Position numbers and translations under genes: made by a program
Part shown: in pieces, positions 8,196 to 16,818 of the stretch
How positions within the stretch are numbered: position 1 is the first letter of the stretch
How the letters are laid out: each line of letters starts with the position of its first letter
The notes under the pieces: model-generated
Told to the model about the DNA's origin: nothing
Databases searched by the model: none
The model's input: the letters and a program-made list of their open reading frames with translations, nothing else
NCBI GenBank assembly: GCA_024277475.1
Contig: JAJRVC010000603.1
Location: forward strand, 1 to 18,828
Reading direction: 5' to 3'
DNA from: Deltaproteobacteria bacterium
GTDB lineage: Bacteria > Desulfobacterota > Desulfobacteria > Desulfobacterales > JAFDCJ01
DNA: 18,828 nt

Positions 8196-8231
8196 GTCAA
8201 ACCGCTGTACACCGCAGAAAATCTTGAGGGA

Positions 8232-10217
8232 ATGGAACATGTGAACACCCTGCCGGGGTTGGCGCCTTATGTGCGGGGACCCAAGGCCACGATGTACGCC
8301 GGCAGGCCCTGGACCATCCGGCAATATGCCGGTTTTTCGACCGCAAAAGAATCCAACGCATTTTACAGAAGGTGCCTTGCAGCCGGCCAGAAAGGACTTT
8401 CCGTTGCTTTTGATCTTGCCACCCATCGGGGGTATGATTCCGATCATCCCAGGGTCGTCGGCGATATCGGTAAAGCGGGCGTTGCGGTGGATTCCGTCGA
8501 AGACATGAAGATTCTTTTCGATCAGATTCCGCTGGACCAAATGACGGTATCCATGACCATGAACGGAGCCGTGCTGCCAATTTTGGCGGGGTATATCGTC
8601 GCCGCCGAGGAGCAGGGCGTCAGCCAGGAACAACTGAGTGGTACCATTAAGAATGATATCTTAAAGGAATATCTCACCCGCAATACCTATATTTTTCCGC
8701 CACAACCTTCCATGCGCATTGTTTCGGATATCATCGGATACTGCTCGAAACATATGCCCAAATACAACACCATCAGTATCAGCGGATATCACATGATGGA
8801 GGCCGGAGCCGATTCCGTACTGCAAACTGCGTTTACCATGGCAGACGGGCTGGAATATGTCCGGGCGGCTTTGAAGGCCGGGTTGGACATCGACGCATTC
8901 GCTCCGCGACTCTCTTTCTTTTTTGGAATTGGGATGAATTTTTTTATGGACATCGCCATGCTGAGAGCTGCGCGGTTTTTATGGCATAAAATTGTCAGCC
9001 GATTCAATCCCCAAAATAGTCGATCAACCATGCTGCGTACCCACTGCCAGACATCGGGGTGGAGCCTGACGGCCCAAGACCCTTATAATAATATTATTCG
9101 AACGACTCTGGAGTGTTTGACCTCCGCTCTGGGCGGCACCCAGTCCTTGCACACCAACTCTTTTGATGAGGCCGTGGGATTGCCTACGGATTTTTCCGCC
9201 AGGATTGCCAGAAACACCCAACTTATCGTTCAGGAGGAATCACAGATTTGCCACGTAGTGGACCCCCTGGCAGGCTCCTATTACCTCGAATCCCTGACCG
9301 ATGGAATTATTCGCGAGGCCGGCAAAATTATTGATGAAGTGGAAGAGATGGGTGGCATGGCCAAGGCCATTGGGACCGGTATGCCGAAATTGCGTATCGA
9401 GGAGTCGGCAGCCCGCAGGCAGGCGCGGATCGATCAGGGCAAAGATGTCATTGTGGGGGTCAACAAGTATAAAATCGAAGAAGATGTCGATCTTCAGATA
9501 CTGGAAGTTCCGACCAGCGTGCGTGATGAACAAATTGCCAGGCTCAACAAGTTAAAAATCACCCGCGATACACAAGCCGTGCAACAGACATTGCAGACCC
9601 TGACCCGGGCGGCGACAACCGATGATAATCTGCTGGAGTTGTGTATTGACGCGGTAAGAGCCCGGGCTACGGTGGGCGAAATTTGCGATGCCCTCGAAAA
9701 AGAATTCGGACGTTATGTGGCCACCACCCAGTGTATATCCGGCGTGTATGCCGCAGAATACGGTGACGCTGAAATCATTGCTGCCGTACGCAAGAGGACG
9801 GAACAGTTTCAGAAAAAGAATGGCCGGCGCCCCAGGATTCTCGTCACCAAAATGGGGCAGGATGGTCATGACCGGGGAATCAAGGTGATTGCCACCGGAT
9901 TTGCGGACCTTGGGTTTGATGTCGATATAAGCCCCATGTTCCAAACCCCCGAAGAAGTTGCCAGAATAGCGGTGGAAAATGATGTGCATGTGGTCGGTGT
10001 ATCCAGCCAGGTAGCAGGTCACAAAACACTGGTACCTCAATTGCTGGAAGCCTTGAAAACCGAGGGCGGTGAAGAAATACTGGTGGTGGTGGGGGGCATT
10101 ATTCCACCGGCAGACTATAAATTTCTTTATGATGCGGGTACGGCCGGGGTATTCGGCCCTGGTACGCCGGTCACGGAATCCGCCAACCAGGTGCTAAATG
10201 CACTGGAAAAAGTATAG
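8232..10217 (+). CDS. mcm: Methylmalonyl-CoA mutase, catalytic and B12-binding domains (open frame after the TAG)
   Basis: Adenosylcobalamin enzyme that rearranges (R)-methylmalonyl-CoA to succinyl-CoA. The 661-residue frame holds almost the whole single-chain (human/MutB-like) enzyme: substrate barrel with [73 protein letters not shown] and [15 protein letters not shown], then the C-terminal B12 domain with [15 protein letters not shown], whose histidine (codon 9867-9869) is the lower cobalt ligand. With the piece from 8091 the full protein would be 708 codons. Using ATG 8232 loses about 47 N-terminal residues; GAGGG lies just before it but too close for a good start. Apart from the TAG the coding sequence is intact and well conserved, so decay, if any, is very recent. 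A terminator follows at 10281. Confidence 0.93.
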   Translation: MEHVNTLPGLAPYVRGPKATMYAGRPWTIRQYAGFSTAKESNAFYRRCLAAGQKGLSVAFDLATHRGYDSDHPRVVGDIGKAGVAVDSVEDMKILFDQIPLDQMTVSMTMNGAVLPILAGYIVAAEEQGVSQEQLSGTIKNDILKEYLTRNTYIFPPQPSMRIVSDIIGYCSKHMPKYNTISISGYHMMEAGADSVLQTAFTMADGLEYVRAALKAGLDIDAFAPRLSFFFGIGMNFFMDIAMLRAARFLWHKIVSRFNPQNSRSTMLRTHCQTSGWSLTAQDPYNNIIRTTLECLTSALGGTQSLHTNSFDEAVGLPTDFSARIARNTQLIVQEESQICHVVDPLAGSYYLESLTDGIIREAGKIIDEVEEMGGMAKAIGTGMPKLRIEESAARRQARIDQGKDVIVGVNKYKIEEDVDLQILEVPTSVRDEQIARLNKLKITRDTQAVQQTLQTLTRAATTDDNLLELCIDAVRARATVGEICDALEKEFGRYVATTQCISGVYAAEYGDAEIIAAVRKRTEQFQKKNGRRPRILVTKMGQDGHDRGIKVIATGFADLGFDVDISPMFQTPEEVARIAVENDVHVVGVSSQVAGHKTLVPQLLEALKTEGGEEILVVVGGIIPPADYKFLYDAGTAGVFGPGTPVTESANQVLNALEKV

Positions 10218-10280
10218 TTCGTCGTTAAACAGTTTAGTAGTCAGGTAGGAAAACAAACTCAACGTTGAAAAGAGAAAAAG

Positions 10281-10315
10281 GCAGCCGGGATTAATCAAAA
10301 CGCGCTGCTTTTTTT
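10281..10315 (+). terminator. Rho-independent terminator candidate after the mutase gene
   Basis: GCAGCCG (10281-10287) pairs with CGCGCTGC (10301-10308) with one bulged base, followed by a run of seven T. An A-run precedes the stem, so it could also act on the opposite strand. The 13-nt loop is rather long. It would separate the mutase transcript from the carboxyltransferase transcript. Confidence 0.55.
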
Positions 10316-10485
10316 CTTGACAAAGAGCAGTTGATATAGGAATTTAGAAGTTTATTTGTTGGCCGCTCGGGAGTAAGCTCTCCGGAGCTATGGCCCGGCA
10401 AAGAAGACTGGGTTTGTTCGAAACTTCGGGTTGAAGGAGCAGATTCATCCAAGCACAATATAGCGGAAGATAACGTTTAAGCAAT

Positions 10486-10520
10486 GAGCCCTGAACGGTG
10501 AGCTCCGAACCTCTGAACGC
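10486..10520 (+). repeat. 7-bp tandem tract upstream of the carboxyltransferase gene
   Basis: Five heptamers around GAACNCT: GAGCCCT, GAACGGT, GAGCTCC, GAACCTC, TGAACGC. The tract ends shortly before the AAGGAAAGGA ribosome-binding region of the next gene. Confidence 0.5.
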
Positions 10521-10542
10521 TTACAAGGAAAGGAATTGGATA

Positions 10543-12096
10543 ATGGGAATCGTGGAAGATAAAATCCGTGATCTGAAAGCCCGGCAGGCAAAAGTGCTTG
10601 AAATGGGCGGAGAAAAGGCTGTCGCCGCCCACCGTAAAAAGGGTAAGCTGACTGCCCGTGAACGCCTGGATTTGTTGTTCGATAAAGATACATTCCGCGA
10701 AATCGACATGTTTGTCAGTCATCGCTGCGTTAATTTCGGAATGGAAAAAATGGACATCCCGGCAGATGGTGTGGTGACCGGCCATGGTTTGGTGGAGGGA
10801 CGGACGGTGTTTGCCTTTGCCCAGGATTTTACCGCCCGGGCCGGTAGTCTCGGTGAGATGCATTCCAAAAAAATCTGCAAGGTAATGGATCTGGCCTTAA
10901 AGGCGGGGGTGCCTTTTGTGGGGATCAACGATTCCGGCGGTGCCAGGATTCAGGAAGGTGTGGATGCCTTGTCCGGATATGGTCAGATCTTTTTTCGCAA
11001 TTCGGCCGCTTCCGGGGTCATCCCTCAGATTTCCGCTATTATGGGACCCACCGCCGGCGGGGCTGTGTACTCTCCGGCGATGACCGACTGGGTGTTCATG
11101 GTTAAAAATACCAGTTACATGTTTATTACCGGACCCGAAGTGATCAAATCCGTTACCGGTGAGGAAATTTCCTTTGAAGCGTTGGGAGGGGCAAAAACCC
11201 ATAATGAAAAAAGCGGGGTGGCACATTTTGCCTGCGAAAACGACCAAGATACCCTCGACAATATAAGACGCCTCCTTAGCTATCTGCCTTCCAACAATAT
11301 GGAAGATCCACCCTATGTGGCAACCGGTGATGATCCCAAACGTACGGATAAATTGCTGAATTCAATTATCCCGGATAGTCCCAATAAATCCTACGACATG
11401 AAAGATGTCATTCGATCCATCGTCGACAACGGTGAATTTTTTGAGCCTCATCAATATTTCGCCCGCAATATCATCGTCTGTCTTGCCAGATTGAACGGCA
11501 GAGCCATCGGCATTATTGCGAACCAGCCCAAGGTGCTGGCGGGATGTCTCGATATTAACGCATCGGACAAGGCCACGCGCTTTATCCGGTTTTGCGATTC
11601 CTTTAATATCCCGCTGCTGACCATTGCCGATGTGCCCGGATACCTGCCCGGCAGTCAGCAGGAATGGGGCGGGATTATCCGGCACGGAGCCAAACTTCTG
11701 TGGTGCTATTCTGAAGCGACAGTGCCGAAACTGCTGCTCGTACCCCGCAAAGATTATGGCGGCTCCTATCTGGCTATGTGCTCCAGTGATCTGGGTAACG
11801 ACATGGCGTTTGCCTGGCCGACGGCCGAGATTGCGGTCATGGGAGCGGCCGGGGCAGCGAACATTATCCATCGCAAAGAGATAAGGGATGCAGAAGATAC
11901 CGGGGCCAAGCGTCAGGAAAAAATCGACGAATACAACGATCTGTTTGCCAATCCTTACGTGGCAGCCAGTAGAGGCTATATTGACGCTGTCATCGTACCC
12001 AGTGAAACCCGGCCCCGTCTCATCGATGCCCTTGAAGCCATTTGCGGCAAACGTGAGATCAGACCTCCGAAAAAGCATGGAAATATTCCGATGTAG
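10543..12096 (+). CDS. Acyl-CoA carboxyltransferase, 12S/propionyl-CoA carboxylase beta type
   Basis: Biotin-dependent carboxyltransferase acting on propionyl-CoA/methylmalonyl-CoA. The 517-residue protein has two crotonase-like halves. First half: GINDSGGARIQEGVDALSGY (CoA and oxyanion region) and GPTAGGAVYSPAMTDW, then GAKTHNEKSGVAHF. Second half: DVPGYLPGSQQEWGGIIRHG and ATVPKLLLVPRKDYGGSYLAM. Start: ATG at 10543 with AGGA 8 nt upstream; a GTG at 10498 is in frame but lies in repeat sequence. Family members serve as propionyl-CoA carboxylase beta, methylmalonyl-CoA decarboxylase alpha or transcarboxylase 12S. With a 5S/biotin fusion downstream and no biotin carboxylase in the window, I favour transcarboxylase or decarboxylase. 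The stop is TAG. Confidence 0.92.
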   Translation: MGIVEDKIRDLKARQAKVLEMGGEKAVAAHRKKGKLTARERLDLLFDKDTFREIDMFVSHRCVNFGMEKMDIPADGVVTGHGLVEGRTVFAFAQDFTARAGSLGEMHSKKICKVMDLALKAGVPFVGINDSGGARIQEGVDALSGYGQIFFRNSAASGVIPQISAIMGPTAGGAVYSPAMTDWVFMVKNTSYMFITGPEVIKSVTGEEISFEALGGAKTHNEKSGVAHFACENDQDTLDNIRRLLSYLPSNNMEDPPYVATGDDPKRTDKLLNSIIPDSPNKSYDMKDVIRSIVDNGEFFEPHQYFARNIIVCLARLNGRAIGIIANQPKVLAGCLDINASDKATRFIRFCDSFNIPLLTIADVPGYLPGSQQEWGGIIRHGAKLLWCYSEATVPKLLLVPRKDYGGSYLAMCSSDLGNDMAFAWPTAEIAVMGAAGAANIIHRKEIRDAEDTGAKRQEKIDEYNDLFANPYVAASRGYIDAVIVPSETRPRLIDALEAICGKREIRPPKKHGNIPM

Positions 12097-12107
12097 GATG
12101 CTTGCCG

Positions 12108-12143
12108 GGTCGCCTGTTGAGCCCGTTTAGTCCGTTAGGCCGG
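12108..12143 (-). repeat. 9-bp tandem tract, reverse orientation
   Basis: Plus-strand units TTGAGCCCG, TTTAGTCCG and TTAGGCCGG (with a weaker one before) are 9 bp apart; on the minus strand they read CGG--YNAA, i.e. a GC-richer version of the CGATCNTAA unit. Lies right after the carboxyltransferase stop. Confidence 0.45.
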
Positions 12144-12159
12144 TTGATGATAAAAAGAT

Positions 12160-12181
12160 GTTTTCCGGCTAACCGGAAAAC
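12160..12181 (+). promoter_or_regulatory. Perfect 9-bp stem-loop between carboxyltransferase and the small gene
   Basis: GTTTTCCGG (12160-12168), loop CTAA, CCGGAAAAC (12173-12181): nine unbroken pairs with a 4-nt loop. No T-run follows, so it is not a standard terminator; it may protect or process mRNA or attenuate the downstream genes. A third CCGG just after (12180-12183) would allow an alternative pairing. Confidence 0.5.
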
Positions 12182-12219
12182 CGGCTTAACCTGATAGAAC
12201 TTATAGAAAGGGTAATCAA

Positions 12220-12441
12220 ATGACCGACGATAAAAAAGTCACCGCTGCAATCGCTGCCGTGATACATTATATTCGGATGGAAGAAGATTCAATCCGCATG
12301 CAGGCGGCCGGATCCGGTATGCCCCAGGTACCGACTGCGCCATTGCCGCCGACAGCCGTCAACCCGTGGGGGATGAATGGAAGACAAACCCAGATGCAAA
12401 TGCGCAATCTGATGCAGCTGAGGACATTCAGATTTAATTAA
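12220..12441 (+). CDS. Small protein of unknown function between carboxyltransferase subunits
   Basis: A 73-residue, soluble-looking protein that I do not recognise as a named family. The start has GAAAGGG 7 nt upstream, a good ribosome-binding site. Residues 6-24 (KVTAAIAAVIHYIRMEEDS) form a probable amphipathic helix; the pattern AAIAAVIHYI recalls the C-terminal tail of OadG-like gamma subunits of decarboxylases, but no membrane helix is present. The middle is rich in Pro and Ala (VPTAPLPPTAVNPWG) and the end in Gln and Met (RQTQMQMRNLMQLR). Its place between the 12S and 5S genes suggests an accessory or assembly subunit of the complex; this is inference. Confidence 0.65.
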   Translation: MTDDKKVTAAIAAVIHYIRMEEDSIRMQAAGSGMPQVPTAPLPPTAVNPWGMNGRQTQMQMRNLMQLRTFRFN

Positions 12442-12486
12442 AAGTCTCGGTATTTCTATAACATATTGATGATTGGTGTTTCAATA

Positions 12487-12600
12487 TTGACGGTTTTGTA
12501 AAAAGTCCGAAAGGAGCCAATTTTCAAATTTCTGAGTTAATAGTTTCAATAGGTTATAAGATCGAAATTCGAGAATTTTGACTTTTTACGAGATTGTTAA
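12487..12600. repeat. Long imperfect palindrome (GTAAAAAGTC element)
   Basis: A perfect 10-bp inverted repeat, GTAAAAAGTC (12498-12507) and GACTTTTTAC (12580-12589), extends outwards to 12487 and 12600, giving 21 consecutive pairs if G-T pairs are allowed. Inside, about 12519-12535 and 12563-12580 are again nearly complementary. The whole 114-bp unit could fold into one hairpin. It fills most of the 194-nt spacer before the 5S/biotin gene; no open frame of note lies in it. Looks like a REP/MITE-type element. Confidence 0.6.
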
Positions 12601-12635
12601 TATTCAATCTTCAATCCATAGAGGAGAATCCTAAA

Positions 12636-14645
12636 ATGAGTGATGAAAATGCAGTCAAAATGACCACCATGAATTACGACAAAGATAGGCCGGCGGCGGA
12701 AAATCCTATCAAAATCGAGGACCTGAGTCTGCGCGACGGCCACCAGTCTCTTTTTGCTACCCGCGGCAGAACTGAAGACATGATTCCGGTAGCTGAAATG
12801 ATGGACGAAGTCGGCTTCTGGGCCATGGAAGTCTGGGGGGGTGCCACTTTTGATACCATGCACCGGTTTTTAAATGAAGACCCTTGGGAACGAATTCGGA
12901 CCCTGAAGCGCTACATTAAAAAAACACCTTTTTCGATGTTACTGAGAGGACAAAACCTGGTGGGCTACCGCAACTATGCCGATGATGTGGCGCGCGCATT
13001 TGTCGAAAGAGCAGCCGCCAACGGCATGGATATTTTCAGAACCTTCGATGCTCTGAATGACTACCGCAATTTTGAAACAGTGGTTCCGGTCATCAAGAAA
13101 TGCGGCAAACACTTCCAGGGATGCATATGTTACACCATGACCGAGCCGCGCATGGGTGGAGAGGTGTACAACATTGATTATTACGTGAATAAGGCCAAAG
13201 AACTTGAAGCCATGGGTGCGGACAGTATTTGCATCAAAGATATGGCCGGCCTGGTGGCGCCCTATGATGTCTATGCCATCGTAAAAGCCTTAAAGGCTGA
13301 AGTCAAAGCACCGATTCACTTGCACAGTCATTTTACATCGGGCATGTCATCCATGACCCATCTTAAGGCTATAGAAGCCGGGGTTGATATCATTGATACC
13401 TGCATGTCGCCTTACGCATTTCGGACTTCCCATGCCGCCATCGAACCGCTCGTAATGACGCTGCTCGGCACCTACCGGGACACCGGATTTCACATAACAC
13501 GCCTGGCAGCTATCAGTGAAATCCTCGAAAAAGTAGTAATGCCCAAATACAGGCATCTGCTGGATGACACCAAAATGTCGATCATAGACATCAATGTGCT
13601 ACTGCACCAGACTCCGGGGGGGATGTTATCCAACCTTGTTAATCAGTTGAGGGAAATGGATGCTCTCGACAAATTGGATCAGGTGTTCGCCGAACTTCCC
13701 CGGGTGCGAAAGGATTTGGGCCAGATTCCTCTGGTCACGCCCACCAGCCAGATTGTGGGAATTCAGACTGTCAACAATGTTCTTTTTGACGAAGGCGGTG
13801 AGCGCTACAAGATGATTACAGCCCAGGTCAAAGACCTTTGTTACGGACTTTACGGCAAAACCGCCGTTCCCATTAATCCGGAAGTCCAGAAGAAAGCCCT
13901 GAAGGGGTATGATCGTGGTGAAACCCCGATTACCTGCCGGCCTGCCGAGGTTTTAGAACCTGAACTGGATAAAGCCGAGCAGGAAACCCAGGGCCTTGCC
14001 GTTGATCTGGATGACAAGTTGATTTACGCGCTTTATCCGGTGACCGGAAAGAAGTTTTTAAAATGGAAATATGGCAAGGAGCAGCCACCCAAAGAGGTCC
14101 GGCCGAAAACTTTGGAAGAAGCAAAAGCCGAACAGGAGTTACTTAGAAAAGCCAAAGCCGGAAAATTGATCGAAATACCGGAAAAAGAGGCGCCGCCCAA
14201 GGGCGAAAATTTACGAACCTTCAATGTGTTCGTGGATGATGAGTTTTTTGAGGTTGGTGTCGATCCGGGTGATAATGCACCGGTGATTAACTATGTCCAG
14301 CCCATGCCGGGTGCGGCACCGGCAGCCTTTGCACCGGTTGCACCAGTGGTCGCCCCTGCGCCGGCCGCGGCAAAACCAGCCCCGGCGGCTAAAGCCGATG
14401 AGCCCAAAGCTGCCCCGGCTGCCGCTGTCGAAGGCACGTCCCTGCTTGCCCCGATGCCCGGAATGATCATCAGTTTTGCAAAAAATGTCGGTGATGAAAT
14501 CAAAGAAGGCGAAACCGCCGTCATCCTGGAAGCCATGAAAATGGAAAATGCGTTGCCGGCCCCGGCCGGCGGTACCATCAAAGCCATCAATTTCAGTAGC
14601 GGAGATTCTGTCGCCAAGGGCGATGTACTCTGCGTGATTGGATAA
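12636..14645 (+). CDS. Fused carboxyltransferase 5S subunit and biotin carrier (PycB/OadA-like)
   Basis: Transfers a carboxyl group between pyruvate/oxaloacetate and its own biotin. The 669-residue protein begins at ATG 12636 (GAGGAG 9 nt upstream). Domains: HMGL-like barrel about 25-290 with metal ligands D34 (LSLRDGHQS), H230 and H232 (HLHSHF) and the lysine expected to be carbamylated, K201 (CIKDMAG); conserved PYC/OADA domain about 300-500; Pro/Ala-rich linker about 560-598; biotinyl domain about 600-669 with biotin lysine K635 in EAMKMEN, 34 residues from the end. In propionibacterial transcarboxylase the 5S and 1.3S parts are separate; here they are one chain, as in oxaloacetate decarboxylase alpha. 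No sodium-pump subunit is in the window. Confidence 0.92.
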   Translation: MSDENAVKMTTMNYDKDRPAAENPIKIEDLSLRDGHQSLFATRGRTEDMIPVAEMMDEVGFWAMEVWGGATFDTMHRFLNEDPWERIRTLKRYIKKTPFSMLLRGQNLVGYRNYADDVARAFVERAAANGMDIFRTFDALNDYRNFETVVPVIKKCGKHFQGCICYTMTEPRMGGEVYNIDYYVNKAKELEAMGADSICIKDMAGLVAPYDVYAIVKALKAEVKAPIHLHSHFTSGMSSMTHLKAIEAGVDIIDTCMSPYAFRTSHAAIEPLVMTLLGTYRDTGFHITRLAAISEILEKVVMPKYRHLLDDTKMSIIDINVLLHQTPGGMLSNLVNQLREMDALDKLDQVFAELPRVRKDLGQIPLVTPTSQIVGIQTVNNVLFDEGGERYKMITAQVKDLCYGLYGKTAVPINPEVQKKALKGYDRGETPITCRPAEVLEPELDKAEQETQGLAVDLDDKLIYALYPVTGKKFLKWKYGKEQPPKEVRPKTLEEAKAEQELLRKAKAGKLIEIPEKEAPPKGENLRTFNVFVDDEFFEVGVDPGDNAPVINYVQPMPGAAPAAFAPVAPVVAPAPAAAKPAPAAKADEPKAAPAAAVEGTSLLAPMPGMIISFAKNVGDEIKEGETAVILEAMKMENALPAPAGGTIKAINFSSGDSVAKGDVLCVIG

Positions 14646-14648
14646 AGA

Positions 14649-14675
14649 CGATCCTAACGAACCAAACGGTCACCA
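14649..14675 (+). repeat. 9-bp tandem tract abutting the sucC start
   Basis: Three units, CGATCCTAA, CGAACCAAA and CGGTCACCA, end exactly one base before the ATG of sucC. The spacer contains no Shine-Dalgarno sequence. The first unit is identical to one at 18252-18260. Confidence 0.55.
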
Positions 14676-15854
14676 ATGAAAATTCACGAATATCAGGCCA
14701 AGCAGTTGTTTAAAAAGTACAGTGTTCCTATTCCGGAGGGCCGTGTTGCAACTAGTCCCGGTGAAGCCGCCGGGATCGCCAAAACCCTGGGAGAATATCC
14801 GGTGGTGGTCAAAGCCCAGATTCACGCCGGTGGGCGGGGCAAGGGCGGGGGAGTTAAACTGGCTCGCTCCGCGTCGGAGGTCCAAAGCGTTGCCGGTCGG
14901 ATTATCGGCATGAATTTGATCACCTATCAGACCGGCCCCCGCGGAAGACGGGTGAAGAAAGTCCTGGTGGAACAGGGACTGAACATTGAAAAAGAGCTCT
15001 ACCTGGGTATTATTCCGGATCGCGCCCTCGCCAAGATAGTGGTGATGGCCAGTGAAGCCGGTGGAATGGACATTGAAAAAGTGGCGGCTGAAACTCCGGA
15101 AAAAATCATCAAGGTTCCCGTCAATCCCCTCCAGGGCATCCAGGCGTATCACTGCCGGGAAGTTGCCTTCGGCCTCAATTTAACGCCGGCTGTAATAAAA
15201 CCGTTTGTTGCCCTGCTAAAAAATCTTTACCGGCTGTTTGTTGACAACGACTGTTCGCTTGTCGAGATCAATCCTCTGGTAATTACGGCGGAAAAAACCG
15301 TTATTGCATTGGATGCCAAGATAAATTTTGATGACAATGCCCTGTTTCGCCACAAGGACATTGCTGAGTACCGGGATATAGACGAGGAAGATCCTCTGGA
15401 GGTGGAAGCTTCTAAATATAACCTCAACTATATTAATCTGGATGGAAATGTGGGCAACATGGTGAACGGCGCCGGTCTGGCCATGGCCACCATGGACCTG
15501 ATCAAATATGCCGGAGCGGAGCCTGCCAATTTTCTGGATGTGGGAGGCGGTGCCAGCTCCGAGATGGTCGAAAGCGGCTTCAGAATCATTTTAAGCGACC
15601 CGGACGTGAAGGGCATTCTGATTAATATTTTTGGCGGCATACTGCGATGCGATGTGCTGGCCGAAGGCGTTGTCAGGGCAGCCAAAAAAAACAATATCAA
15701 CGTTCCGGTGGTGGTTCGCATGGAGGGAACCAATGTCGAGGAGGGACGTCGAATACTGGCCGAATCGGGCCTTCAATTGACCACGGCCACCGATTTAAAA
15801 GATGCCGCGCAAAAAGTTGCGGAAATTTTACAAGCTACGCTTGTAAAATATTGA
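14676..15854 (+). CDS. sucC: Succinyl-CoA synthetase beta subunit (ADP-forming type)
   Basis: With SucD it converts succinyl-CoA, phosphate and ADP to succinate, CoA and ATP, the energy-conserving step of the propionate pathway. The 392-residue protein (E. coli 388) shows an N-terminal ATP-grasp region ([34 protein letters not shown]), the metal-site stretch [11 protein letters not shown], and the C-terminal CoA-ligase part with [25 protein letters not shown] and [11 protein letters not shown]. The start at 14676 is fixed by homology, although no ribosome-binding site is visible. It follows the 5S gene by 30 nt and precedes sucD by 9 nt. Nucleotide preference (ADP or GDP) cannot be told by eye. 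Confidence 0.95.
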   Translation: MKIHEYQAKQLFKKYSVPIPEGRVATSPGEAAGIAKTLGEYPVVVKAQIHAGGRGKGGGVKLARSASEVQSVAGRIIGMNLITYQTGPRGRRVKKVLVEQGLNIEKELYLGIIPDRALAKIVVMASEAGGMDIEKVAAETPEKIIKVPVNPLQGIQAYHCREVAFGLNLTPAVIKPFVALLKNLYRLFVDNDCSLVEINPLVITAEKTVIALDAKINFDDNALFRHKDIAEYRDIDEEDPLEVEASKYNLNYINLDGNVGNMVNGAGLAMATMDLIKYAGAEPANFLDVGGGASSEMVESGFRIILSDPDVKGILINIFGGILRCDVLAEGVVRAAKKNNINVPVVVRMEGTNVEEGRRILAESGLQLTTATDLKDAAQKVAEILQATLVKY

Positions 15855-15863
15855 GGTGAAAAA

Positions 15864-16736
15864 ATGAGCATCTTTGTTGACAAGAACTCGCGTGTTATCG
15901 TTCAGGGCATTACCGGCAGAGAGGGTCAATTTCACACCCGTCGGTGTGTCGCCTATGGTACCCCGGTAGTGGCAGGTGTCACACCGGGAAAAGGCGGGCA
16001 TAAAATGGACGATGTCCCCGTGTTTAATACGGTTAAGGCGGCGGTGACTGCCACCGGTGCAAATTGCAGCTTGATTTTTGTACCGCCTGCCTTTGCCGCC
16101 GATGCCATTATGGAGGCCGCCGATGTCGGCATCGGGGTCATTGTAACGATTACCGAAGGGATTCCGGTGTTGGACATGATGAAGGTCTTGAACTATCTGG
16201 CCGGAAAACCAACGCGTCTGATTGGTCCCAATTGCCCGGGAATTATCACGCCGGGTGAAGCCAAAATCGGAATAATGCCGGGGCCCATCCATAAGCCATT
16301 TGGTCCTGTGGGCGTAATCTCGCGTTCCGGGACCTTAACCTATGAGGTTGTCAATCAATTATCACTGCAGGGAATCGGGCAGAGTACCTGTATCGGCATC
16401 GGCGGCGACCCGATCATCGGCTCCAGTTTCATCGACTGCCTTGATGCCTTTGAAAAAGACCCGGATACCAGGGGAATCGTAATGGTCGGTGAAATCGGCG
16501 GCACCGCCGAGGAAGAGGCTGCGGCATTTGTGTCTGATAAAATGAGCAAACCGGTAGTTGGTTTTATCTCCGGTTTGACTGCACCGCCGGGACGGCGTAT
16601 GGGGCACGCCGGGGCCATCATCAGCGGCGGGACCGGTACCGCCGAGGCGAAAATTGAGGCCATGGAAGCCGCCGGGATTCATGTTTGTAAAAATCTTGGT
16701 GAACTTGGGGAGCTATGTGCCGCGGTGTTTAAGTAG
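15864..16736 (+). CDS. sucD: Succinyl-CoA synthetase alpha subunit
   Basis: CoA-binding and phosphohistidine subunit partnering SucC. The 290-residue protein (E. coli 289) has the N-terminal Rossmann CoA-binding domain ([14 protein letters not shown]), the [15 protein letters not shown] block, the [20 protein letters not shown] block and the phosphorylated histidine H248 in [12 protein letters not shown]. The start is 9 nt after the sucC stop with GAGGTG 5-6 nt upstream, so the two genes are translated from one message. The stop is TAG. It is the last recognisable gene of the propionate-pathway cluster. Confidence 0.96.
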   Translation: MSIFVDKNSRVIVQGITGREGQFHTRRCVAYGTPVVAGVTPGKGGHKMDDVPVFNTVKAAVTATGANCSLIFVPPAFAADAIMEAADVGIGVIVTITEGIPVLDMMKVLNYLAGKPTRLIGPNCPGIITPGEAKIGIMPGPIHKPFGPVGVISRSGTLTYEVVNQLSLQGIGQSTCIGIGGDPIIGSSFIDCLDAFEKDPDTRGIVMVGEIGGTAEEEAAAFVSDKMSKPVVGFISGLTAPPGRRMGHAGAIISGGTGTAEAKIEAMEAAGIHVCKNLGELGELCAAVFK

Positions 16737-16740
16737 ATGG

Positions 16741-16776
16741 TTGCGATCGTTAAGATGGTTATGATCGTTAGGAGCG
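16741..16776 (-). repeat. 9-bp tandem tract between sucD and hypA, reverse orientation
   Basis: Plus-strand units TTGCGATCG, TTAAGATGG, TTATGATCG, TTAGGAGCG follow the sucD stop. On the minus strand they read CGATCATAA, CCATCTTAA and so on, i.e. the same unit as at 14649 and 18225 but inverted. Confidence 0.6.
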
Positions 16777-16818
16777 TTGTAACATCCAACTACAAAACAC
16801 ATAATAGGGTCAAACTGT

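Larger units (their letters stand above)
10218..10542. other. Intergenic region between mutase and carboxyltransferase genes
   Basis: A 325-nt spacer. From left to right it holds a rho-independent terminator candidate (10281-10315), a TTGACA at 10317-10322 without a good -10 at the right distance, a GC-rich stretch with short hairpins near 10365-10400 (AGCTC-TCCG-GAGCT) and a 7-bp tandem tract (10486-10520). No gene was recognised in it. Confidence 0.4.

Noticed and set aside
11362..12078. Long antisense frame (238 codons) within the carboxyltransferase gene
   Set aside because: Shadow of a highly conserved gene on the other strand; no ribosome-binding site or family match. The same holds for antisense frames at 8142-8633, 9552-10040 and 14670-15152.
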